A stretch of 64,000 bases of DNA. Source: Ehrlichia chaffeensis str. Arkansas. GTDB taxonomy: Bacteria > Pseudomonadota > Alphaproteobacteria > Rickettsiales > Anaplasmataceae. Under the pieces are notes generated by a model. The model saw only the letters and a program-made list of their open reading frames with translations, searched no databases and was not told the DNA's origin. The position numbers were made by a program, and so were the translations under genes. The stretch is taken from assembly GCF_000013145.1 (NCBI RefSeq), contig NC_007799.1:1054001-1118000 (forward strand), given 5' to 3'. Below are positions 49,262 through 59,032 of this stretch, one piece after another (position 1 is the stretch's first letter; every line of letters starts with the position of its first letter).

Positions 49262-50776
49262 ATGAAAATAAAAAGAGCAATTATATCTGTATATAATAAA
49301 ACAAACATTATAGAACTTGCAAAATTTTTAATTGAACAAAAGGTAGAAATTATTGCAACAAGTAGTACTTATAAAGCTTTATTAGATGCAGGATTACAAG
49401 TAACAGAAGTATCTAGTTACACAAAGTTCCCAGAAATAATGGATGGGAGAGTAAAAACTTTACATCCAAAAATTCATGGTGGAATATTAAGTAATCGCAA
49501 CACTCATGCTGCAGAATGTCTAAAGCTAGACATACATGATATAGATTTAGTGATTGTGAATTTATATCCCTTCTCTCAAGTTGCAAATAATAAAACTTCA
49601 ACCGAAAATGAGATAATAGAACAAATAGATATAGGGGGAGTTACTTTATTAAGAGCTGGAGCAAAAAACTTCCACAATGTAACAGTAATATCAGATATCA
49701 ATGACTATGATACATTAAAGGCAGAAATGATTAATAATCAAAATTCTACAAACTTAACATATAGAAAACAATTAGCAAAAAAAGCATTTGCTATAACTTC
49801 ATCTTATGATAGTAGCATATATAATTGGTTAAATAAAGATAGTAAAGATATACTACCTGAAACGCTTGTCATACATGGAAATAAGGTACAGGATCTCAGA
49901 TGCGGGGAAAATCCACATCAAAAAGGTGCGTTTTACAGTACTTTAGGGGATAAATACCCTCTCAAACAATTACATGGAAAAGAATTAAGCTACAACAATA
50001 TAGTAGATATAGAATCTGCTATAAACATAGTGACAGAATTTACGCAACCAGCAGCAGTGATTATAAAACATAGTAATCCTTGTGGTGCAGCAACTGCTGA
50101 TGACATTACAACTGCATACAACAAAGCTTTTGCTTGTGATCCAAAAAGCAGTTTTGGTGGTATTGTTGCATTAAATAGAGAAATCAACGAAGATATAGCA
50201 GAGGAAATCAATAAAATTTTCATCGAAGTAATAGTTGGTCCATCTATTACAGACAAAGCAATGGAAATTATACAAAAGAAGAAAAATGTGCGTATTATGC
50301 TGTCCACAGAGTATAATCCACCAAAATATATAATTAAAAATGTCAGTAACGGATTTCTACTACAAGAAAGTAATACAAACCAATTATCAGAGAAAGACTT
50401 AATACAAGTTACAAATTTCCCAGTATCAGATGATACTATTTCTAATCTATTATTTGCTTGGAAAATATGTAAACATGTAAAATCCAATGCAATTGTTATT
50501 GCAAAAGATCACCGTGCAATTGGAGTTGGGGCTGGTCAAATGAGCCGTGTTGATAGTCTTGAAATTGCAATAAAAAAAGCCCAAGATTGCGCAGGAGCAG
50601 TTTTAGCGTCCGACGCATTTTTTCCCTTTACAGACAGTATATTACTAAGTGCATCTGTAAATATAAGTGCAATAATTCAACCTGGAGGATCACTAAGAGA
50701 TCAAGAAGTCATAGAAGAAGCAAACAATAAAAAGATTGCTATGTTTTTCACCAACATTAGAAACTTTTATCACTAA
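49262..50776 (+). CDS. purH: Bifunctional AICAR transformylase / IMP cyclohydrolase PurH
   Basis: 504 residues. Performs the last two steps of IMP synthesis. N-terminal cyclohydrolase domain (MGS-like fold, about 1-190): RAIISVYNKTNI, MDGRVKTLHPKIHGGIL, DLVIVNLYPF. C-terminal transformylase domain: RCGENPHQKGAFY, the catalytic Lys-His in IIKHSNPCGAA, SRVDSLEIA and the tail QPGGSLRDQEVIEEAN. Length is normal. Likely co-transcribed with the bam-fab genes. Ehrlichia keep full purine synthesis, unlike Rickettsia, and purK at the left of the window belongs to the same pathway. Confidence 0.97.
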   Translation: MKIKRAIISVYNKTNIIELAKFLIEQKVEIIATSSTYKALLDAGLQVTEVSSYTKFPEIMDGRVKTLHPKIHGGILSNRNTHAAECLKLDIHDIDLVIVNLYPFSQVANNKTSTENEIIEQIDIGGVTLLRAGAKNFHNVTVISDINDYDTLKAEMINNQNSTNLTYRKQLAKKAFAITSSYDSSIYNWLNKDSKDILPETLVIHGNKVQDLRCGENPHQKGAFYSTLGDKYPLKQLHGKELSYNNIVDIESAINIVTEFTQPAAVIIKHSNPCGAATADDITTAYNKAFACDPKSSFGGIVALNREINEDIAEEINKIFIEVIVGPSITDKAMEIIQKKKNVRIMLSTEYNPPKYIIKNVSNGFLLQESNTNQLSEKDLIQVTNFPVSDDTISNLLFAWKICKHVKSNAIVIAKDHRAIGVGAGQMSRVDSLEIAIKKAQDCAGAVLASDAFFPFTDSILLSASVNISAIIQPGGSLRDQEVIEEANNKKIAMFFTNIRNFYH

Positions 50777-51171
50777 CAGATAACTTATTACTACTCAACA
50801 TCAATATAACAACCTAAAATAAGCACAATGACTATAGGTGACAATCAAGTAAACAAACAAAATGCTATACTTAACATTAGAATTGTCACATCAACTAATA
50901 ATAGCTTTTATATTGATTCTTAGGCTAACATAACTATATAAACAATATACAGTTATAGCATTACAAATTTATGATAGGTAATAATTAATTTGCAAGTAAC
51001 ATTAATGTAAAACTGCTATTCCATTAATATTAGATATCCAAACATTTAATAACTTTTGAATTAATATCAATGCAATAACTGTATAAACAGCATACCAGCT
51101 ATCATGTCATAAATTTGCAGTAGACGATATATAACTATTCCCACTAGTAGCATTAACATTTTTATCCTATA
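50777..51171. other. Convergent spacer downstream of purH
   Basis: About 395 AT-rich bases. No gene, repeat or terminator-like hairpin recognised. Confidence 0.4.
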
Positions 51172-51378
51172 TTAGATAGATAGTAATGATAAAGCAAGAA
51201 TTCCAGTTATTAGATGACCAATAACGCTTTCCTTTCTCAAAAATACTCTAATCAAATGTACTATTAAAAGCACCAATAACATAAAAAACGCAATACAAGC
51301 AACTATTGAATAATATTTAATATTGCATATCACAAAGTATCTGCCACTTCGATAGAGCTGAACAGAAAAAACAAACAA
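51172..51378 (-). CDS. Possible small membrane protein downstream of pgsA
   Basis: 68 residues from a TTG start, six bases after the pgsA stop on the same strand. There are two hydrophobic stretches (about 24-44 and 51-67) with a basic loop (RVFLRKESVIGH) between, giving a sensible two-helix membrane topology. A purine-rich AAAGAGAG lies just before the start, though very close to it. No family recognised. Tight spacing to pgsA argues for a real translated gene, but the non-ATG start keeps confidence low. Confidence 0.4.
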   Translation of the reverse strand: MFVFSVQLYRSGRYFVICNIKYYSIVACIAFFMLLVLLIVHLIRVFLRKESVIGHLITGILALSLLSI

Positions 51379-51384
51379 CTCTCT

Positions 51385-51936
51385 TTACGGATATATATAC
51401 TTGAGAGCAATACAAATATAAACGTATGCAGAATACATAGTCAAGACAGCTGCTAAATATAGTATCGTTTCACCAATGTACAATATCACACTATCATTTA
51501 ACATTAACATAGCAATAGCAGCCATTTGTATAAATGTTTTTACCTTTCCCAACTTAATTACAGGAAGTTCAACGCTTATAGAAATCAAAAATTCTCTCAA
51601 ACCAGAAATTAAAATTTCTCTACAGATTATTACAACTACAGGGATAATAGTTAATCCCGTAATTTTACGTATATAAACTAACATAATAACGGTTGCAACT
51701 ACAATAAGTTTATCAGCAATCGGATCAAACAATTTACCAAATTTAGACTGTGCTTGCCATATACGCGCTAAATAACCATCAAAAAAATCTGTAATACATG
51801 CAAAAATAAAAATAACAAACGCAATATAATTCGAGTTACTATCCCCAATATAAAAGCTACATACAATAGCAGGAATTGCAAATACTCTAAATATAGTTAA
51901 CAAATTAGGCAAAGTTCTTCTAAAATAATCAACCAT
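51385..51936 (-). CDS. pgsA: CDP-diacylglycerol-glycerol-3-phosphate 3-phosphatidyltransferase
   Basis: About 183 residues from the ATG at 51936 (a GTG at 51960 would add eight). Makes phosphatidylglycerol phosphate in the inner membrane. The CDP-alcohol phosphotransferase signature DG-x2-AR-x8-G-x3-D-x3-D is complete: DGYLARIWQAQSKFGKLFDP followed by IAD. Several hydrophobic helices match the family; N-terminal LPNLLTIFRVFAIP is characteristic. Product distinguishes it from PssA by the N-terminal motif and length, though substrate choice cannot be proven here. Confidence 0.94.
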   Translation of the reverse strand: MVDYFRRTLPNLLTIFRVFAIPAIVCSFYIGDSNSNYIAFVIFIFACITDFFDGYLARIWQAQSKFGKLFDPIADKLIVVATVIMLVYIRKITGLTIIPVVVIICREILISGLREFLISISVELPVIKLGKVKTFIQMAAIAMLMLNDSVILYIGETILYLAAVLTMYSAYVYICIALKYIYP

Positions 51937-52233
51937 AATGCATAATATCTTATATTCCACCCTATAATAATGATAATCTCAATAACTTCAATATTTATAT
52001 TAAAGTTATGTGTTATTCAAATTATGTATATGGAAACAACTCTAACAAACATCACTTCTACCTTTAAAATATTAATTGCATATATACAATTTATATAAAG
52101 CACCAATTATGAAAACTATCTACTAATTTTTAATATTACATCCTTAGTAAAGCTATGAAAAGATTAATTAAATGCTCTTGTGTATTTTAACAGTAGATTT
52201 ATAATTTAGCTTTTAAAAAGACCATGCATAATT

Positions 52234-53532
52234 ATGTCTTATATAAATAACTATAACATACAACTATGTCGTAAGTGGTTATTATTAGCTGTATCTGCTT
52301 TAGCAATATCTGGACTTTTATCCATATTTGTAATTTTGCTCAGATTGCCTATATCAAAATCTTTTATCACAGATGTAGATAAAGTGTTTGATATATCGCT
52401 AGTAATACATGTTAACTTATCAGTACTAGTATGGGCATCCTCAATCATTTCTATAATATCAAGCTTAATAATTTCCACTAACAAGTATTCAAAATGTTTC
52501 AAATATCTATGCTACTCCGCATTTATTGGTACATTTTTAATGGTGCTATCTATTTTTTTTCCTAATGCAGAACCAATAAAAAATAATTACGTTCCTGTAA
52601 TAAATAACTTATGTTTTTTACTAGGACTATTTATATTTACTGCAAGCATACTTTTTTACTCAATATTATCAACTAAATGTCATCACCTAAATATTCTTCA
52701 AGGCATTTCATTGGGAATACACGGCATTCCAATAATACTCATATGCGCTGTTCTATGTTTCACTATGGCTTATTACACAATACACACAAACAACTATTTC
52801 CACATAACATCTTTTTATGAAAATATATTTTGGGGAGGAGGACATATACTGCAACTAGCTTTTTGTCAGGCATTACTAATAGTATACTTAATTATATTAG
52901 GAAAAAACACTAAACTACTTAATAAAAACGTAATCCACGTCATATTTATAATAAACACATTATCAGTTATCGTAGCACCTATCATATACATATATCATCC
53001 AGCCGATTCTCAATTTACCATAGATTTCTTCACATGGCATATGCGTATTCTTGGAGGAGTAATACCCGTATTCTTATTCATACTTACACTATTCAATCTC
53101 AAAATATTGCTAAAACATAGCTATCATAGTCTATTATGTACAACTTTACTATTTAGCTATGGTGGTATACTAGGAATATTAAGTATTCATGGTAATGTAA
53201 CAATACCTGCACATTATCATGGATCTATTGTTGGAATGACTATCGCATTCATGGGATTCATTTACTGGCTCCTACCAAAATTAAACCTTGGCAATACAAA
53301 TAGCTTTTATACTAATCTTCAAATTTACATATACAGTTTAGGACAATTTCTACATATAACCGGATTAGAATGGTTAGGTGGATATGGAGCATTAAGAAAA
53401 GTAACATATTTACCTGATACAGCATCAAAAATTGCAAAACACTGTTTTACAATCGGTGGACTTATGGCAATTATTGGTGGATGTTTATTTGTAATAATAG
53501 TACTACTACAAATCCGAAAAAAAGAAGCTTAA
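52234..53532 (+). CDS. Heme-copper oxidase subunit I-like membrane protein
   Basis: 432 residues with about 12 hydrophobic helices, shorter than a standard CoxA (about 520). Histidines fall where heme-copper oxidases have ligands: His59 in helix II (VIHVNLSVLVW), His204 in FWGGGHILQLAF, His255/His269 in the middle, and the HxH pair at 327/329 (AHYHGSIVGMTIAFMGFIYW), which matches the heme a/a3 ligand pair. Rickettsiales carry a divergent single-gene family of this kind next to their regular aa3 oxidase. No subunit II lies nearby. Whether it is a terminal oxidase, a heme-transfer protein or an assembly factor is open. Confidence 0.8.
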   Translation: MSYINNYNIQLCRKWLLLAVSALAISGLLSIFVILLRLPISKSFITDVDKVFDISLVIHVNLSVLVWASSIISIISSLIISTNKYSKCFKYLCYSAFIGTFLMVLSIFFPNAEPIKNNYVPVINNLCFLLGLFIFTASILFYSILSTKCHHLNILQGISLGIHGIPIILICAVLCFTMAYYTIHTNNYFHITSFYENIFWGGGHILQLAFCQALLIVYLIILGKNTKLLNKNVIHVIFIINTLSVIVAPIIYIYHPADSQFTIDFFTWHMRILGGVIPVFLFILTLFNLKILLKHSYHSLLCTTLLFSYGGILGILSIHGNVTIPAHYHGSIVGMTIAFMGFIYWLLPKLNLGNTNSFYTNLQIYIYSLGQFLHITGLEWLGGYGALRKVTYLPDTASKIAKHCFTIGGLMAIIGGCLFVIIVLLQIRKKEA

Positions 53533-53567
53533 CTTAAAACTAGCGAATAAAAACTTTATTGCCGTAT

Positions 53568-54256
53568 AAAAAATTACCACTACAACTATACATTCACATA
53601 TCAAAAATTTTATTAAGACACAACAGCAATTTTCTAGAAATACAACACTTCTACTAACCCAATAATTGATACTTTTATTAGTTTAATTATTTTACACAGC
53701 CTTAAAAAAATTACCATTATAACTGTACATTCACACATCAAAAATTTTATACAAGACCCAACAGCAATTTTCTAGAAATACAACACTTCTATTAACCCAA
53801 ATAATTGATACTTTTATCAGGTTAATTATTTTATATAGCATTTAAAAAATTACCATTATAATTGTACATTCACACATCAAAAATTTTATACAAGACCCAA
53901 CAGCAATTTTCTAGAAATACAACACTTCTATTAACCCAAATAATTGATACTTTTATCAGGTTAATTATTTTATATAGCCTTAAAAAAACTACCATTATAA
54001 TTGACATTCACACATCAAAAATTTTATACAAAACTCAACAGCAATTTTCCAGAAATATAACACCTCTATTAACCCAAATAATTGATACTTTTATCAGGTT
54101 AATTATTTTATATAGCATTTAAAAAATCACCATTATAATTGTACATTCACACATCAAAAACTTTATATAAGACACGACAGTAATTTTCTAGAAATACAAC
54201 ACTTCTATTAATCCAAATAATTGATACTTTTATCAGTTTAATTATCTTATATAGCC
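53568..54256. repeat. Tandem repeat array, ~139 bp unit, five copies
   Basis: The marker TTTTCTAGAAATACAACAC (one copy has CCAGAAATATAACAC) recurs at about 53630, 53768, 53907, 54046 and 54184, a 138-139 bp period. Other shared strings are ACATTCACA(C/T)ATCAAAAA and AATTGATACTTTTAT. Copies differ by scattered substitutions. No unique spacers and no conserved reading frame. It fills most of the spacer between the oxidase-like gene and SURF1. Confidence 0.95.
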
Positions 54257-54492
54257 CTATACCTATAAAAAACCACATGTAAACAACTCATTGAAAAATA
54301 CTTATTTAGAATCACAGTAGCATTACAAATTTACAAAAAGAAACTTATAAATACCAATAGTAAAAATATTACCTATAGTAACCCATTAAACATACATCAG
54401 AGCATAGTAACAAACCTTGAGTTCAACATTGGAACATTAAGTTAAGAGCTACAGCGTTTTTACTACTATAAAATCAACACTACTACTACATA

Positions 54493-54860
54493 AATTACCT
54501 TTTACAATTAAACATACAACAAACTATAGGAATGCAGTATATTTTGCTGACATCTATAACAAAATCGTATTATCTTTATGCTACATTAAGTTTAACATTT
54601 TACTTATAACGACATAAGTATATACCTTACTAACCATACCAACACTGATAAGTACAAAGTAATAACATATTCAAAATTACCTTTTATAATTAAATATACA
54701 ACAAACTATAGGAATACAGTATATTTTGCTGATAAATCCATAACAGAACTGTATTATCTTTTGCTACATTAAGTTTAACATCTTATTTATAACGACATAA
54801 GTATATATACCCTACTAACCATATCAACGCTGATAAGTACCAAGTAATCACATATTCAAG
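54493..54860 (-). repeat. Two-copy tandem duplication of the SURF1 gene 3' end (~182 bp unit)
   Basis: The last 25 or so codons of the SURF1 gene plus about 110 bases of downstream flank (54675-54860) are repeated at 54493-54674. The extra copy still reads YVITLYLSVLVWLV-like in minus-strand frame (gene: YVITWYLSALIWLVGY) but has a frameshift before the native C-terminus. Confidence 0.9.
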
Positions 54861-55415
54861 ATGATCATTTCTAACTTTCAATGGAACATTAGCTGTTATA
54901 CCATCAAACACTACTGCATTACCAGCCCATATTATACAACTCTCTAAAGGTATATTAATGTGTTTCATCATATTTTCTATATCAAACCAGAACCACACGT
55001 TAGCATTAACGTCATTTTTTACAAACCATCCAACCTTTTTGTTACTATCACAATATAAAATTCCTTGAATATTCTGTTGAGTAGTATTGTTAATTTCAAG
55101 CTTACTTGTCTTATCTAACACTGTACCCTTGTTGACTAATATATATCTACCATCATTTAAATGAAAAGGTTGCAATACATAATAACCTAATGTTCCTGCA
55201 AAAACAAAAAATCTATAATCATTATCAAATGTACCATTTACTTCTATATTTTTATAATTTTGTTTTACTAAATCATGAACTGATAATTTAGTAGATGGTA
55301 CCTGCATAGCATGGATAATATTGGTTTTTTCTTTTAGTCTAAATATTTGCCATGTACCAAGAGAAATCATTATAGAAAAGGGGATGACAAAAACAATAAT
55401 TAGTTTTAACCACAT
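54783..55415 (-). CDS. SURF1 family cytochrome oxidase assembly protein
   Basis: 210 residues. SURF1/Shy1 binds heme a and helps insert it into cytochrome oxidase subunit I. Topology is as in the family: one transmembrane helix at each end (about 5-24 and 187-206) with a periplasmic domain between. Motifs: LGTWQIFRLKEK at the N-terminus, VNGTFDNDYRFFVFAG, LGYYVLQPFHLNDG, ILVNKG and the C-terminal NDHLEYVITWYLSALIWLVG. Works with Cox11 (29.2-29.7 kb). Its 3' end is tandemly duplicated downstream. Confidence 0.93.
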   Translation of the reverse strand: MWLKLIIVFVIPFSIMISLGTWQIFRLKEKTNIIHAMQVPSTKLSVHDLVKQNYKNIEVNGTFDNDYRFFVFAGTLGYYVLQPFHLNDGRYILVNKGTVLDKTSKLEINNTTQQNIQGILYCDSNKKVGWFVKNDVNANVWFWFDIENMMKHINIPLESCIIWAGNAVVFDGITANVPLKVRNDHLEYVITWYLSALIWLVGYIYLCRYK

Positions 55416-55821
55416 ATCATTTATTCTGTAAATACGCTAACATATTAGACTATAACGTTCATACTATAACAAAAATACAAATTTTCATTCTATGAAATTA
55501 TCAGAAAAATTTTATTCTACTACATTGAATGACAAACATTATATTACAAATTACAACAGTGCTAAAAACAATCAAACTATACTTTCTCACAAATCTGCAC
55601 GGTAGAAAAATTATAGAAACTCATACCATTAAACTTTTCCTATATTTCGTTACATCGAATAACAAATATTATAAATATATAGTAATATGCCAAAAATAGC
55701 ATACAAACATTACATCAGTTTATATAACCTCCTTTTATATGTTCATACTATACAAGAAAAAAAATAATCTACTTTAATATCTAAAAAAATATACAATAGC
55801 AAAACTAACATTAACAATTTT
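55416..55821. other. Divergent spacer SURF1 / pentapeptide-repeat gene
   Basis: About 405 AT-rich bases containing the promoters of both divergent genes. Two loosely similar stretches (around 55508 and 55632, both with TACAT(T)GAAT(A/G)ACAAA) hint at an old short duplication, but this is weak. Confidence 0.4.
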
Positions 55822-57702
55822 ATGAGATTTATTACTTATAATAAGCTAAACTACATTGTCAACCTATACAAGTATACTATGAAGCATTGTATAAAACACA
55901 CTTTTACAGTTTTAATAATATATACATTACTTTTGAACACTAATATATGTTTTGCCCATACGACAGATCAAGATAATTTTTTTACTGTAAAACGCACTTC
56001 TTATACTAAAGAAGATTTTGTAAGCTTCATAGTAAAATGTCATGCTAAAGGAATACCTTTAGATTTCAAGAAGGAATTCGGCAATAATTTATCTGGAGCA
56101 GATTTTAGTGATCTAGACCTTCGAGGATCAGTATTTGATAACGTTAACCTACTACATGCAAATTTTACTAGAGCTAACTTATCCAATTCCACTTTTATAG
56201 ATTCCAATATGCAAGGAGCATCCTTCATTAATGCAAACTTAAGTAAATCCAACATAAAAAATTCAAACTTAAATTTTGCCAATTTCACATCTGCAGATTT
56301 ACAAAAAACTACAATTACACAATCAAAAATCAACAATACAAACTTTAGTTACTCAGACATGCGCTTTTCTATTCTAACAGAAGTCAATGGATCCCTTGCA
56401 AACTTTTCTGAAACAGAATTAAAACTAGTTTCAATATTCAACTCTAATATAGAAAAAGCAAATTTTCATGACATTGAAGGTGAAAATATAGTAATCCAAA
56501 ATTGTAATTTACTAGATTCAAACTTTTTTGGAGCAAATTTAAATAATTCAAAAATTCAATTTTCAAATCTCACAAATACTATCCTATACGCAGTAAATCT
56601 AGATTCATCAGATATAACAGGAAGTAACCTAAGTAATAGCAACATGGAAGTATCAAATATTTCTTTTGCTAATTTTCACAATGCTAATTTAAGCAATACA
56701 AACATGCATCTTGTAGATGCTCATTATACAAATCTTAATAATACAAATTTACATAAAGTTCGTATGAGTGATGCAACTCTAATTGGAGTAAATTTAAATC
56801 ATGCTGTGTTATCTAACGCAGATTTGAGCAACGCAGATTTAAGCAATGTCAGCATAGAAGAATCAGATATGCAAGAAATACTTCTTGACTCTACTAATAT
56901 TACAAGAACGAATATGAAGCATGCTATTTTAAATAACGCAACTATTAATAATACAGTTATTTCAAATTCTGACCTTACGATGACATTAATAAAAGATTCT
57001 AAATGGAATAACTCTAGTATCTATTCAAGCAAATTAACCTCTGCAGTTATAGATAACAACATTATTAAACATGGTACATATGATAAAGTAAATGCAACAA
57101 ATACATTATGGTCTAATTCAACAATAGAAGATAGCAACATAATTTTCTGCAATTTTGAATCTGCAATATTCAATAATGATAAAATACATAAAGTGAGCTT
57201 TTTTACAAATCACTTAGAATCCGCAAAAGTAGAAGATTCAAACATAGTCGGATCTAGCATTTACAAAAATACTCTCACCAATTTCATAATTAATAATTGT
57301 GACATTAAAAATACAATCATTATCAACAATAAGAATTTTGTACCAACAGAATTTTCTAAACAGGCAATTACATCTATTACAGCTTTACAAGACGCTATCA
57401 CAAACAATAAAGTATTTGATGTCAATTTTTCTAATTTTGATTTTAGAAAAATAAACTTAAACAATGCAAATTTTTCAAACTCTATATTAAAGAATGCAAA
57501 CTTTTCAGGATCACAATTAGAAAACGTAAATTTTACTAACACAAATCTACAATCTTCTCAATTTGAAAACTCACAACTTAAAAATGTAGATTTTTCTAAT
57601 GCAAATTTAGAAAACGCGAACTTATCGAACAGTAAATTAAATGATATCAACACATACAAAACAAATTTGCGTCACGTAAAAACTGACAATACTCAGAAAT
57701 AA
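55822..57702 (+). CDS. Exported pentapeptide-repeat protein
   Basis: 626 residues. A signal peptide follows the in-frame ATG at 55879 (residue 20): MKHCIKHTFTVLIIYTLLL up to ICFA, so that start may be the true one. From about residue 88 to the end, nearly the whole protein is A(D/N)LxX pentapeptide repeats (ANFTRANLSNSTF, NADLSNADLSNVSI, NANFSNSILKNANFSG), interrupted by a gap at about 510-535. These fold into a right-handed quadrilateral beta-helix. Export of so large a repeat helix suggests a periplasmic or surface scaffold rather than a gyrase-mimicking cytosolic protein. Function is unknown; asparagine and serine richness matches surface-exposed composition. Confidence 0.88.
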   Translation: MRFITYNKLNYIVNLYKYTMKHCIKHTFTVLIIYTLLLNTNICFAHTTDQDNFFTVKRTSYTKEDFVSFIVKCHAKGIPLDFKKEFGNNLSGADFSDLDLRGSVFDNVNLLHANFTRANLSNSTFIDSNMQGASFINANLSKSNIKNSNLNFANFTSADLQKTTITQSKINNTNFSYSDMRFSILTEVNGSLANFSETELKLVSIFNSNIEKANFHDIEGENIVIQNCNLLDSNFFGANLNNSKIQFSNLTNTILYAVNLDSSDITGSNLSNSNMEVSNISFANFHNANLSNTNMHLVDAHYTNLNNTNLHKVRMSDATLIGVNLNHAVLSNADLSNADLSNVSIEESDMQEILLDSTNITRTNMKHAILNNATINNTVISNSDLTMTLIKDSKWNNSSIYSSKLTSAVIDNNIIKHGTYDKVNATNTLWSNSTIEDSNIIFCNFESAIFNNDKIHKVSFFTNHLESAKVEDSNIVGSSIYKNTLTNFIINNCDIKNTIIINNKNFVPTEFSKQAITSITALQDAITNNKVFDVNFSNFDFRKINLNNANFSNSILKNANFSGSQLENVNFTNTNLQSSQFENSQLKNVDFSNANLENANLSNSKLNDINTYKTNLRHVKTDNTQK

Positions 57703-57772
57703 ATAAAGATTTAAACTTATACACTAAAACAACATCAAATAATTTTATAGATTGTAATAACATATGATTCAG

Positions 57773-59032
57773 TTACATATCTTCAACTATCGCAAATCTA
57801 CCATGATGCGCAATATCAAGAAACGTAAATCTTGATCTAGTAATAAACGCAAATTCTATTGCTTTACTATATTGACTAATATTCCATCCAATATGCTCTG
57901 GTTTATTGGGACAACCTATGTTAACCAGCATGTCTTTTAATAATATATCAGATAATGTTTTCTCTGTAATTTTTTCAACAATAAAAGACCACTTATCCTT
58001 AATCAAGCTATTCAAATAATCCGCCTTTTGTTGATTAATAAACTTTTGAGCAAGTATATCACAATACTCTTGAGTATACTGCATATGAAAACACTGTTTT
58101 ATATCTTCATCATTTATCAATGTAGGATAAAACCTTGGTACTGATTTCAAAATCCTATGTTGTAAACATGTCATAGTTGACATACTTACACCTATTAATT
58201 CACCATGAAAGAAATGCATATCATCTTGTAAAAGTTCTATGGTACTAGCAATCATATGTTCACCCTGACTAGCAGATTGACTTCCGCCTACAATAAACAT
58301 ACCCAATCCTGATAAGAGCAAAGCTTGCATTAAAAGCATAATACTATACTCATCATGTTTTATTAACCCTAGATAATCGTTGATTAATGCATTTTCACTT
58401 CTTTTGCTAATTAAAAACGGCAATTCAGTATATTCACTACCTAACAACAAATGTGATAATAACCAATCTGCCTGTACTGTAGATCTACAAATAAAATCAG
58501 CAAAACCACTTATTATTAATCTTTGGGGAGCATTTACAATAATATCAACATCTATATATATAGCTTCAGGTAAATGAGCTTGTAATGATTTTTTATGTCC
58601 ATTGTTTAATACTATAGATGCATTAGATGAAACATATCCATTCATAGAAGGAGCTGTTGGAAATGAGATATAGCGCTTATTTGTAATGTAACTTACATAT
58701 TTACAAATATCATTGATTGTACCACTACCAAAAGATACTAAAACATCTGAATCCCGAGATTTCTCTTTAATTAGTTCCACTAATTTTTGAGAAGCACAAG
58801 ACCAACGAGGAATAATAAAATGTGCAACACTATTAAATACAACCTTGTTCAACAGAGGAGCAAGATTAACATCTGTAACTATGAAACCACTATTACCATA
58901 CTGTTTAATTATATCGCATATATTGTCACTGATTCTCTTACTAATACGTATACTCTTTATTGCATTAACTACTGACTCCAACTTACAAAAACTTTCATCA
59001 ACTAGAATCTGCTTTAAAAATTTATCATACAT
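57773..59032 (-). CDS. Glycerol-1-phosphate dehydrogenase-like enzyme (AraM/EgsA type)
   Basis: 419 residues. Iron-containing-alcohol-dehydrogenase fold, closest in motifs to sn-glycerol-1-phosphate dehydrogenase, which reduces dihydroxyacetone phosphate. Seen: NAD(P)-binding FGSGTINDICKYVSY, the hallmark SFPTAPSMNGYVSSNASI, and the three metal ligands Asp in GFADFICRSTVQADW, His in SQGEHMIAS and His in FHGELIGVSM. G1P is the archaeal lipid backbone; bacterial AraM homologues are found in some Alphaproteobacteria and Firmicutes with unclear roles. Transcribed toward the pentapeptide gene. Substrate is inferred from the motifs. Confidence 0.88.
   Translation of the reverse strand: MYDKFLKQILVDESFCKLESVVNAIKSIRISKRISDNICDIIKQYGNSGFIVTDVNLAPLLNKVVFNSVAHFIIPRWSCASQKLVELIKEKSRDSDVLVSFGSGTINDICKYVSYITNKRYISFPTAPSMNGYVSSNASIVLNNGHKKSLQAHLPEAIYIDVDIIVNAPQRLIISGFADFICRSTVQADWLLSHLLLGSEYTELPFLISKRSENALINDYLGLIKHDEYSIMLLMQALLLSGLGMFIVGGSQSASQGEHMIASTIELLQDDMHFFHGELIGVSMSTMTCLQHRILKSVPRFYPTLINDEDIKQCFHMQYTQEYCDILAQKFINQQKADYLNSLIKDKWSFIVEKITEKTLSDILLKDMLVNIGCPNKPEHIGWNISQYSKAIEFAFITRSRFTFLDIAHHGRFAIVEDM

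Noticed and set aside
50777-51171. Hidden tRNA or other RNA gene in spacers
   Set aside because: I looked for T-arm strings such as GGTTCAAATCC or GGTTCGAATCC on both strands in this and the other long spacers and saw none; a tRNAscan-SE/Infernal run would settle it.
53862-54122. 86-codon plus-strand frame with an internal repeat
   Set aside because: It is two units of the 139-bp array read in one frame; other units break the frame, so it is chance.
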